In this document: in pieces, positions 9,119 through 16,270 of the stretch
How positions within the stretch are numbered: the stretch's first letter is position 1
Layout of the letters: each line of letters opens with the position of its first letter
From: Actinomyces sp. UMB0138
GTDB lineage: Bacteria; Bacillota; Negativicutes; Veillonellales; Veillonellaceae
Assembly: GCF_002849225.1 (NCBI RefSeq)
Contig: NZ_PKMC01000003.1
Span: 124,001-188,000 of the forward strand
Direction: 5' to 3'
Length of the DNA: 64,000 bases
Notes under the pieces: model-generated
What the model saw: the letters and a program-made list of their open reading frames with translations, nothing else
Database searches by the model: none
What the model was told of the DNA's origin: nothing
Program-made: the position numbers and the translations under genes

Positions 9119-9166
9119 TTAGCGGCTGGTGAGCGGCCGCATGAAAACGGAACCTGAAATCAACAT
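9119..9166 (-). CDS. erm(X) leader peptide
   Basis: A 15-codon ORF, MLISGSVFMRPLTSR, ending at TAA just before the first attenuator hairpin. As I recall, Erm(X) leaders elsewhere are of the MLISGTAFLRLRTNR type, in which an R-L-R segment causes drug-dependent stalling. Here the equivalent stretch is F-M-R-P-L-T, so the R-L-R motif is absent. Function as a stalling peptide is inferred from position. Confidence 0.8.
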   Translation of the reverse strand: MLISGSVFMRPLTSR

Positions 9167-9172
9167 GGGCCT

Positions 9173-9202
9173 ATCGTATCCAATTAATTTCGCAGGGTCC
9201 AA
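9173..9202 (-). promoter_or_regulatory. Probable promoter of the erm(X) leader
   Basis: On the minus strand, TTGGAC (9197-9202), an 18-bp spacer and TACGAT (9173-9178). The leader ATG (9166) is only 6 bases beyond the -10 box, so transcription probably starts at or next to the ATG and the leader may be translated as a leaderless message. Confidence 0.6.
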
Positions 9203-9695
9203 TACGGTGAGAAAGAAGACAACCGCACCGCAACAGTGCAAGACCTCTCTGGATTGGAATTTAATTGAACATGGGTTTGGGGTACGACGCGCCCTACTCG
9301 GAGTGGCACGGACACTACGGCTGCGCGCCCACACACAACAGTAAAGAGCTCGGCAATGCACAGACACGTAACGAGAGCGCCACAAATGTATGTACGTTTA
9401 AGTTACAGCATCGACACTGACGCTCCACATGGAGGGACGGCCGCAGCCCTGCAGCAAGCACACGGCAGGGTGTCTGCTTCGGGCGACGTGAAATTACGCA
9501 GAAAAATACGAAACACATCACCGCAGGTCACGGTAGGTATTTGCGGGTCATTTCGTAATCTCGTAAACAAAAAGAACAAAACTACGAAACACAAAAACAT
9601 ACGTTGAGCAGCGTAAATGGTTTTCGTTTCGTAATTTTTCCACTTTTTGAAGAAAATCTAAATAAGAAGAGACACCTTGATTGCGATTGTGTCCC
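9203..9695. other. Noncoding stretch between erm(X) promoter and tandem repeats
   Basis: No convincing gene; a 49-codon frame on the plus strand from 9265 has no recognisable features. From about 9500 it contains scattered TTTCGTA/TACGAAA words. One 30-base segment (9563-9592) is the reverse complement of 9871-9900 in the first tandem repeat with 2 mismatches. Confidence 0.5.
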
Positions 9696-10777
9696 GTGTC
9701 ACATAGCTGCAACCCCTGCAGCGTGCCCTCAACGAGGACGCTCTGTGTCGTAGACATGTGCCTGCAATGCGTGTCTGTGTCTCTCTCTTAAAAGGTTTGG
9801 GTCGAAATACCGCAAAATTACGAAACACCGCCGAAATGTGACGTGTCTATGCAGGTCACAGCGTTATCGCGTGTTTCGTAGTTTTGTTCTTTTCGTTTGC
9901 GGAAATCACGAAACCGCAGGTAGAGCGTTTCGTAATTTTTTCGTATTTTGATCGGCAAATTACGAAACGAGGTCAAAACTACGAAACGAACACACAACAC
10001 CTGTGTTGCGTGTCACACAACGGCGCGCCACGGACGTGTTGCAGCGTGGCAGCATCCCGGCCGTGTCACATAGCTGCAACCCCTGCAGCGTGCCCTCAAT
10101 GAGGACGGTCTGTGTCGTAGACATGTGCCTGCAATGCGTGTCTGTGTCTCTCTCTTAAAAGGTTTGGGTCGAAATGCCGCAAAATTACGAAACATCCCCG
10201 AAATGTGACGTGTCTGTGCAGGTCACAGCGTTATCGCGTGTTTCGTAATTTGGTTTTCCGATTTTCGTAGTTCTACGAAACCGCAGGTAGAGCGTTTCGT
10301 AATTTTTTCGTATTTTGATCGGCAAATTACGAAACGAGGTCAAAACTACGAAACGAGCGCGCTACAGACGTGTCACAGGTCATAAAAAGGCGCGCCCCTT
10401 GCGTGTCACCGTGACGCAGCATCCCGGCCGTGTCACATAGCTACAACCCCTGCAGCGTGCCCTCAATGAGGACGGTCTATGTCGTAGACATGTGCCCGTA
10501 ATGTGTGCCTGTGTCTCTCCCTTAAAAGGTTTGGGTCGAAATGCCGCAAAATTACGAAACATCCCCGAAATGTGACGTGTCTGTGCAGGTCACAGCGTTA
10601 TCGCGTGTTTCGTAATTTGGTTTTCCGATTTTCGTAGTTCTACGAAACCGCAGGTAGAGCGTTTCGTAATTTTTTCGTATTTTGATCGGCAAATTACGAA
10701 ACGAGGTCAAAACTACGAAACGAGCACACTATAGACGTGTCACAGGTCACAAAAAGGCGCGCCCCTTGCGTGTCACC
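9696..10777. repeat. Three tandem 367-bp repeats packed with TTTCGTA/TACGAAA sites
   Basis: Units begin at 9696, 10063 and 10430, each opening GTGTCACATAGCT, with a period of exactly 367 bp; the third fades out near 10777. Units 2 and 3 differ by only a few bases; unit 1 has an altered middle. Each unit holds six to eight copies of the heptamer TTTCGTA in either orientation, most within AT-rich AAATTACGAAAC blocks. Units 2 and 3 also share a perfect palindrome TTTCGTAG-TT-CTACGAAA (10263-10280 and 10630-10647). This looks like an array of protein-binding sites such as an origin or partition locus; no known site family is recognised. Confidence 0.9.
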
Positions 10778-10859
10778 ATGCCGCCACACAACAGCTGCCC
10801 CACCACAACACCCCAGCCGTGCCACGTGGCGTGTAGAAACGTGCTCGGTTCGATTCGTA

Positions 10860-11221
10860 AAGATTAGGTCGCAGGCTATTGTGCGCGACGCATAAGTTCC
10901 GTACGATGGCCCCCAGACCGTATGTGGCGTTTTAATTCGTTTTTGGTTTAGCCAGCCGCATACGGGGGATAACCCCGAGGATAATTCATAAAGAGACAGC
11001 CTCTCGACCGTGATAGGCGCGGTTCCTCCGACGAGATAGACCGGTCGGCAACGGCATTGCCAACCACAAAAGCGGTCAGGTAGGGAGTAAGCGCTCCCGT
11101 AAAGCGATGGGACGGCAGACCACCGTTCTAGCGAGTTGAGCACGGCACTCCAAGCCGCCTGAATAGCAAGCCGGTAAAGCACCCCGCTCCGGGACAGATC
11201 AATCTGCCCAGGAGCGTTTTT
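10860..11221 (+). ncRNA. Candidate structured leader RNA ending in a terminator that buries the next gene's ribosome site
   Basis: No plausible gene on either strand. A chain of hairpins is visible on the plus strand: CGGGG/CCCCG (10963-10977), GAGA/TCTC (10993-11005), GACCG/CGGTT (11006-11024), CCGAC/GTCGG (11028-11048), GGCAA/TTGCC (11047-11061), GGGAG/CTCCC (11083-11098) and ACGG/CCGT (11112-11126). It ends with a long interrupted stem (11185-11216) followed by TTTTT. AGGAG at 11210-11214, the only ribosome site for the ATG at 11224, lies in the 3' arm of that stem. The 5' end is a guess. No known RNA family is recognised. Confidence 0.55.
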
Positions 11222-11223
11222 CT

Positions 11224-11532
11224 ATGTCCGAAAAGGACACGACTACCGCCGTCGCGCCACGCTTTTACACGCTGCAGGAACTCGCCGATCTCGGCGTCGG
11301 CTCCGAGTCCACGTTGCGAAAAGCTATTAAAGGGGGCCGTCTTTCATTCCACCGTTTCGGCACCGCCTATCGGATTCGCCAAGACGATCTCGACGCCTAC
11401 CTCGCGGCCGCACGCCGCCCTGCCCCGCAGCTATTCGACGGCTTCGTCGATGCCGTCGTGAATGCAGCGCCCCAACTGACAGATGAGCAGCGCCAGCAGC
11501 TCGTCACGGTGCTGGGCGGTGTGAAGCACTAA
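11224..11532 (+). CDS. Excisionase-family helix-turn-helix protein
   Basis: A 102-residue protein. Residues 14-60 form a MerR-like winged helix-turn-helix of the excisionase/HTH_17 type: FYTLQELADLGVGSESTLRKA, then IKGGRLSFHRFGTAYRIRQ and DDLDAYLAAAR. The C-terminal 40 residues are predicted helical with no known domain. Such proteins act as excision factors or regulators on mobile elements. Its ribosome-binding site sits inside the terminator stem of the upstream structured RNA, suggesting RNA-level control. Confidence 0.82.
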   Translation: MSEKDTTTAVAPRFYTLQELADLGVGSESTLRKAIKGGRLSFHRFGTAYRIRQDDLDAYLAAARRPAPQLFDGFVDAVVNAAPQLTDEQRQQLVTVLGGVKH

Positions 11533-11703
11533 TGCGGACAAACCCGCCTACGACGAGATCCCGCCGCTTAGCTCAGCTAGTCAGGCTGGGTCTTGAACTG
11601 AGTGCGAGGGCTGATGGGTGATGGCCGTGCTACTACACACGCGCGCTCCACCGTCGTGCCCCGAGTCCAAATAAACAGTTCATTCAACCAAGGAGAACAA
11701 ACC

Positions 11704-12003
11704 ATGTCTTTCAGAGACGATTACGCAGCAGCGCTGCGCGATGAGCAGCAAGCAAAAGATACCGTGAACGAGGCGCGCCGTGCACACAAAGCGACAAAGG
11801 AGCGCCTTGCGCAGTTGCGCAAGTATGCCGAAGAGTTCGAGGTGAATCTCGACGGTGACAAGTCCGCCAGCACCGAAGGGGACGGTGACAAGTCCGCCAG
11901 CACCGAAGGGGACAGCGATACACCTGAGAACGGTGACGGCGACACGCCTGAGAGCACCGAGGGCAGTAAGCCGAAGCGGCATCTAGAAGTTGTACCCGAC
12001 TAA
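11704..12003 (+). CDS. Small coiled-coil protein with repetitive acidic tail
   Basis: A 99-residue protein starting at ATG 11704 behind AAGGAGA, a strong ribosome site. Residues 1-48 are charged and likely to form a coiled coil (DEQQAKDTVNEARRAHKATK). The tail is acidic and repetitive, with two direct copies of DGDKSASTEG encoded by a 30-bp DNA repeat, then related D/T/P/E segments. Family not recognised. Position between the excisionase-like gene and the relaxase suggests an accessory role in the element. Confidence 0.7.
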   Translation: MSFRDDYAAALRDEQQAKDTVNEARRAHKATKERLAQLRKYAEEFEVNLDGDKSASTEGDGDKSASTEGDSDTPENGDGDTPESTEGSKPKRHLEVVPD

Positions 12004-12090
12004 CCCTTTAGCCGTACACGCAATCACCTCATGTGTGTACGGCCACGCGGCGTGACGACGTACAGCCGTCACGTTTGATGTCGCCACACA

Positions 12091-12114
12091 CCCCGCTCGC
12101 AAGGGCGGGGTTTT
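12091..12114 (+). terminator. Terminator after the coiled-coil gene
   Basis: CCCCGC (12091-12096) pairs with GCGGGG (12105-12110), followed by TTTT. A weaker hairpin (12011-12019 with 12035-12043) lies just after the stop codon. Confidence 0.7.
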
Positions 12115-12179
12115 CGCGTGTGTGCGGGTGGCTGCGGCACCGCTACACGTGACACTGTCACGATGCTTGCGCCGGTATC

Positions 12180-13513
12180 GGCGACGGGGCATATACACGT
12201 CTGCCCCGTCGCCTGGATCATCCGCCACATGGCTGGCGGTATGTCGCGCTGCTGTTATGCGCGGTTCTGGCCGGCATAGTCTTGTGTGGACTTGAAATAT
12301 GCCGAAGACGGGGCCGTGGGTGCAGCAAAGACAGCAGCGTGGACAGAGCAGATTTCAGCAGCTGTGCTGCTGAAGATGCAACCGCGACGGCAGATGGTAT
12401 GCGGCGCATGCCGCATAATGCCGCGTCGTGAGATACGCCAATATCCATCTCGGCAGGCTTGCCGTGATGGAGCGTTTCGTGATGACCCAAACACGACACA
12501 TCGATGCTGGCATATCCGAATGTATATCAACGGGATATATCGGATTGCCGGCAGTGTCGTGATGCAGAGCATGGGTCATCACACAAGGTGCAGCGCCAGC
12601 TGCACTATTGGGCATCTTGACCGGAGCGCAAGCGGAGGGCAAGACAGCACCAGCCAGACCGAGCGAGCGAGGTCTGAGACTGGGGCTGTAGGGGGCGGCG
12701 CGCCAGCGCCGGGCACCGGGTTATGCGAGCGCCAGCGAGCAGTAATACCCGGTGCAGTGCCTCGGCTATGCCGAGCGCCGGAGCGCAGCGGAGGCGTCGC
12801 ACCCCCTTATGCCCTTTTCCCCCTTCTACCCCTATAACGACAAACATATAGGGGTTTTGACACAGAAGGGGGCTGCGACCTGCGTGTTTCGGGTCTTAAT
12901 GCGGTCTTCGACCCTTACCCGAAACGGCCCGTTGATGCGCGAAGCGCACATGGTGCCTACGCAAAACCTGCAGGTCGCCACGCTGTGCGCACCACATGCG
13001 GCTACGTCCGTTGTATGTCGGTCTTAAAGTAAGGGCCGATGACGGGTGGAAACGCCGCTTGCGGCGTCTTCCCGCGTCATCGAGACACCTGCAGCGAGCC
13101 TGCGAGCGCAAGGTGTCTAACCGAACGGCAAGACCGACATCGTTAACGTGGTGCGCACAGCCACACCCTGCACTCTGGCACCGCCGTCAGGCGGTCATTG
13201 CAGGGTGTTCCAAATCCCGCAGCGAGCCATCCGCCGCCAGGCGGTGTTGATGCTGCTGCGGGGGTCAACGACACGGGCTGAGTAACACACTCCATATCGG
13301 CCCGTGCTACAAGCACACTATCGGTGCAGACGTATCACGTTCGCGGCGGCCATATGCGCGCAAGCGCATGTAACAGACACCGCCAGCGACGTGTGTTTCG
13401 CGAGCGCCCGCTCGCAGCAGATCCAGCGGCAGCTGTTGATGCAAATGTGTAGCGCCGCGACTCGATTGGTTCATCTTTGTGGCAGCGGCTGTACGGCCCT
13501 GTGGCGGCCGTAG
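12180..13513. repeat. Noncoding 1.3-kb tract of dense nested inverted repeats
   Basis: No credible gene. Near-continuous stem-loops include 12180-12213 (12 bp, perfect), 12354-12374 (TTCAGCAGC/GCTGCTGAA), 12399-12416, 12444-12471, a nested 104-base hairpin at 12479-12582, 12794-12900 region GC-rich short hairpins, 13015-13140 (closing stem ATGTCGGTCTT/AAGACCGACAT with two hairpins inside), 13163-13208 (10-bp outer and 6-bp inner stems), and several with GCAA or GCCC loops at 13350-13510. It may be a large folded RNA, a transfer origin or a single-strand recombination site; no family is recognised. Confidence 0.75.
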
Positions 13514-13522
13514 ACGCCTCGG

Positions 13523-14881
13523 ATGGACGGAGTGCGCGTGCAGAAGAACAGTTTCGAGACGTCGCTGTTCGTCGTGTATCTGCCGAAGTCGATGTGCAAG
13601 GAGATCCCCGACTACTACACCAGTGAGGTGGACGGGCGCGAAGTGAAACGTCCGCGCTATGCAGCCCGCGACTACGAAGAAGCAATGATGTACCCCGAAG
13701 AGTCAATGCGTTGGCTCGCCGAGAACTTCATTCCCGGCGGTATCGACGCAGTCGCTGGCGGTGATATGAACTTCGACGAATCAACGCCACACATCCAGTT
13801 CCAGGCGGATACGTTCTCACCGAAGCCCGAAGATCCCGACAAGCTCCGTTGCCGCCCCGGCATCGCGTACAACACTGACACCTCAGTGCGGTACACATCC
13901 GGCCCGAAGAAGGGCAAGCAGATCTCGGGTAACCAGAAGTTCATCGACGCGCAACGGGGCCTGCGCGAACACATGCACTCGCTGGGCTATCCGGTGGAAC
14001 TGGAAGTCTCCGAGCGGCATGACGAGTCGTTGAACCTCGGACGCTACGCAGAACAACAAGACCGGGAGCGCGACCTCGCCAAGCGCGAGGATGATGTGGA
14101 AGTCAAGAAGCGATCCGTGCAGCGCGATATGGACGCAATTGATCGTGACCGCGAGCAAACAGCAAAAGAACTTGAACAGGCAAAAGCTGCCAACGAAAAA
14201 GCGCAAGGTGTGTTGCAGCACGCCGAAGAACAGGCTCGCGCTGTTGCCGAGCGTGTGCTCAACGAGGCACGTGAGAAGGCAGAGCAAGAAGCCGAGCAGA
14301 TCCGCAGTGACGCGCGCGAGAAGGCCAAGCAAGAAGCCGAGCAGACCATGGGCCTTGCCGAAGCGCAAGCAGACGAGCTGCTCGAACGAGCCGAAGAGAC
14401 TGCACAGGCCAAGGCGGGCGAGATTACAGCCGCAGCCCGCAGCGAAGCGGAGTCGATCACACGCCAAGCCGACGAGGCCCGTAAGCAGGCTGAGCGCGAC
14501 GCTGAGACGATCCGCAGCGAAGCACGAGATGAGGCCACAAGCATCCGCGACGAGGCCACGCGCGACGCTGCAGTAACGCGCACGGATGCCCGCGATGAGG
14601 CTGATCAGATCCGCCGCAACGCGCACACGGACGCCGAAGATGAAGCAGCCATCATCATCGAAGAAGCGGTGAAGTCAGGACAGCAGTTGGAGCATCTGGA
14701 CAAGAAGTTCCTGGTGCAAGAACTGCATCGCAGCCCGGAGCTGCTTGAGCGCTACACGCTGTTCAAGCAGTCGCAGACCTCAGGCAAGAAGGGCGGGGCG
14801 CAGCAACGTGCGCGCGAGCGTATCGAGAAGCGCCGCCAGCAGCAACAGCAGCGTGATCGTGACGGCGGTATGGAGCTTTAG
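13523..14881 (+). CDS. MobV/Pre-type relaxase, apparently lacking its N-terminus
   Basis: A 452-residue protein similar to plasmid recombination/mobilization proteins (Mob_Pre). Residues 1-175 correspond to the catalytic domain from RVQKNSFETSLFVVYLPK onward, with metal-site motif FDESTPHIQ at 84-92. Family members normally have HxDE..TPHxH; here Asn83 stands in place of the first His and Gln92 in place of the last. Motif I, normally about 60-100 residues upstream, is missing: the frame has a TAG at 13511. Residues 185-430 are a very long Ala/Glu/Arg-rich coiled coil. It should nick the element at oriT, but its activity is doubtful. No clear ribosome site precedes ATG 13523. Confidence 0.72.
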   Translation: MDGVRVQKNSFETSLFVVYLPKSMCKEIPDYYTSEVDGREVKRPRYAARDYEEAMMYPEESMRWLAENFIPGGIDAVAGGDMNFDESTPHIQFQADTFSPKPEDPDKLRCRPGIAYNTDTSVRYTSGPKKGKQISGNQKFIDAQRGLREHMHSLGYPVELEVSERHDESLNLGRYAEQQDRERDLAKREDDVEVKKRSVQRDMDAIDRDREQTAKELEQAKAANEKAQGVLQHAEEQARAVAERVLNEAREKAEQEAEQIRSDAREKAKQEAEQTMGLAEAQADELLERAEETAQAKAGEITAAARSEAESITRQADEARKQAERDAETIRSEARDEATSIRDEATRDAAVTRTDARDEADQIRRNAHTDAEDEAAIIIEEAVKSGQQLEHLDKKFLVQELHRSPELLERYTLFKQSQTSGKKGGAQQRARERIEKRRQQQQQRDRDGGMEL

Positions 14882-15419
14882 CAGCTCACCATGCGCTCTG
14901 CACGCCCGTCTGCGGGCCGTACAGGGCGCCGTCGGCGTCGTCGGTCATCTGCGGTATGAAACCGCTGAGATTCGGCGAAAATCGAAGAAATCTCGGCTAA
15001 GCGGGGCCAAGTGTCACTACGTTGCGCAGCGAATTGGCCGGTTAAGTGGCGGAGATATTGCGCAGCGCGTCGGTGTGTACGACGGCGCATGTGCTGCACA
15101 GCAAACATGCCAGCACACAGACCTGCAGAATGTCGTTGTCATCCTGTTGCGCAGTAAAGGTGTCAATAGGATGACAAACCACTTCACTGCCCAATTCACA
15201 TGTCATTAAAGTGACAGGGCATTTGATTGCGCAGTAAACGTGTCGATGAAATGGGTGCCCAATACACAGTGCAACCTACGTGTTAATGAAATGTCACAGA
15301 CACTACATAGTGCAGTGAGTTGCGCAGCAGAAACGCCAGTAAAAGCACCGCACCACTGCACCGTAAAACTGCACAAGTGATTCGCAGCAAATTGGCGTGT
15401 GAAATGGTTGAAAAAATAA
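14882..15419. repeat. Noncoding stretch with iteron-like TTGCGCAG repeats
   Basis: No gene seen between the relaxase and ssb. The word TTGCGCAGC or TTGCGCAGT occurs at 15022, 15058, 15147, 15227 and 15320, with a shorter TTCGCAGC at 15381, at irregular 36-93 bp spacing. Two copies continue as TTGCGCAGTAAA followed by GTGTC. Direct repeats of this kind are typical of replication or transfer origins; that role is inferred. Confidence 0.6.
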
Positions 15420-15441
15420 CCCCGCAGGTTTCCCTGCGGGG
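15420..15441 (-). terminator. Terminator of ssb
   Basis: A perfect 9-bp stem, CCCCGCAGG with CCTGCGGGG, just downstream of the ssb stop on the minus strand, followed there by TTATTTTTTC. Confidence 0.85.
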
Positions 15442-15449
15442 TTTCGTAG

Positions 15450-15875
15450 TTAGAACGGTACTTCTTCGCCCTCAGCGCCAGCCAGGGCGGCGGTCGCCGC
15501 CTCGCCTCCGCGACGGGCAGCGCGAGCAGCGGACTCCTTCTTGGAATCGATCAGCTGCACCGTGTCGATGCGCGCCACCAGCGGGTACTGCTTCACACCG
15601 TCCTTGTCGGTGTAGACGTCGGTCTTGAGCGAGTAGCTCACCGCAACGCGATCGCCGGAGCCGATGCAGCCGAACACACCGGGGTTCGCGGCGTCCTGGA
15701 CGTAGCCGGTCAGCTCCACGATCTCGCTTTCCACCTTGCCGGTGGACTTGTTCTTGAAGGTGTTGCGCGCATAGACGCTGAGCTTCACCGTCGCGCCGCC
15801 GTTTGCGTGCTCGAACAGCTTGGGTGCGCGAGCTGCGTTGCCGACGATGGTGCCGTTGTTGAAGGGGTTGGACAT
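15450..15875 (-). CDS. ssb: Single-stranded DNA-binding protein of the element
   Basis: A 141-residue SSB. The N-terminal OB fold is recognisable (TIVGNAARAPKLFEHANGG, VKLSVYARNTFKN, YPLVARIDTVQLID) and the acidic tip ends EEVPF, equivalent to the DDIPF tip that recruits partner proteins. AGGAGAACC precedes the ATG. It is shorter than chromosomal SSBs because the Gly/Pro linker is reduced. Presence next to a relaxase fits a role in protecting single strands during transfer or replication of the element. Confidence 0.88.
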   Translation of the reverse strand: MSNPFNNGTIVGNAARAPKLFEHANGGATVKLSVYARNTFKNKSTGKVESEIVELTGYVQDAANPGVFGCIGSGDRVAVSYSLKTDVYTDKDGVKQYPLVARIDTVQLIDSKKESAARAARRGGEAATAALAGAEGEEVPF

Positions 15876-15966
15876 GTTGGTTCTCCTTACGTGAGTGGGT
15901 GTGATTTGCCGTGCAATTTGGGTACTTAAGCAGCTGCTTTGCTGCTGCGGGGCGGTTGCGCTGTCG

Positions 15967-16110
15967 TTACAACACTGCCCAGGGCAGCGGTGTGCCTGCC
16001 GCCTCTAGGTCGCGCAGTTCTTGTGCTGCGCCCGGATCGGCGTCCTCGCCGTCGATGCCGTCGGCGAGCTGGTAGAGCAGTTCCAGGCCGGTGTGGGTGA
16101 TGTCGCGCAT
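15967..16110 (-). CDS. 47-residue small protein with a strong ribosome site
   Basis: ATG at 16110 is preceded by AAGGAGG at ideal distance. The product begins MRDITHTGLELLYQLADG and ends TPLPWAVL; it is acidic (DGIDGEDADPGAAQEL) and has no membrane span or Cys. It lies between ssb and the DUF4192 gene on the same strand, with a GGATTGA/TCAATCC hairpin (16128-16144) just upstream. Family unknown. Confidence 0.7.
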   Translation of the reverse strand: MRDITHTGLELLYQLADGIDGEDADPGAAQELRDLEAAGTPLPWAVL

Positions 16111-16237
16111 CACGTGCCTCCTTGTTCGGATTGATGGTCAATCCGTCTGTTGGAGACAGCTCTGCTGTCTAAAGGTCACTCCCCTGCCTCGTTGCGGTGT
16201 CTGTCGTCGCAAGCCAAGGCCCCGCGAGAAAAAGAAA

Positions 16238-16261
16238 CCCCGTTGCATTGCTACAACGGGG
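16238..16261 (-). terminator. Terminator of the DUF4192 gene
   Basis: CCCCGTTG pairs with CAACGGGG around an 8-base loop; on the minus strand it is followed by TTTCTTTTT. Confidence 0.88.
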
Positions 16262-16270
16262 TGTGTGGTG

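Noticed and set aside
9696..10777. CRISPR array
   Set aside because: The repeats are 367 bp and directly tandem with no unique spacers, and no cas genes are present.
10694..11182. 162-codon open frame on the minus strand across the repeat end and the structured RNA
   Set aside because: It runs partly through the tandem repeat, has no ribosome site or recognisable domain, and opposes the clear terminator and hairpins on the plus strand.
11573..11700. tRNA-like start (GCCGCTTAGCTCAG...) between the excisionase-like and coiled-coil genes
   Set aside because: The first part resembles a tRNA acceptor and D arm, but no anticodon stem, T-arm or matching 3' acceptor strand can be folded.
12286..12837. 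183-codon open frame on the plus strand
   Set aside because: It crosses many perfect hairpins and has no domain likeness or ribosome site; the open frame follows from GC-rich sequence.
13883..14626. 247-codon minus-strand frame opposite the relaxase coiled coil
   Set aside because: A shadow of the Glu/Ala/Arg-rich repeats of the relaxase; its Leu/Cys/Ser-rich product has no family features.
15926..16141. 71-codon Arg-rich minus-strand frame
   Set aside because: It is out of frame with the 47-residue gene at 15967-16110, which has the better ribosome site and normal composition.
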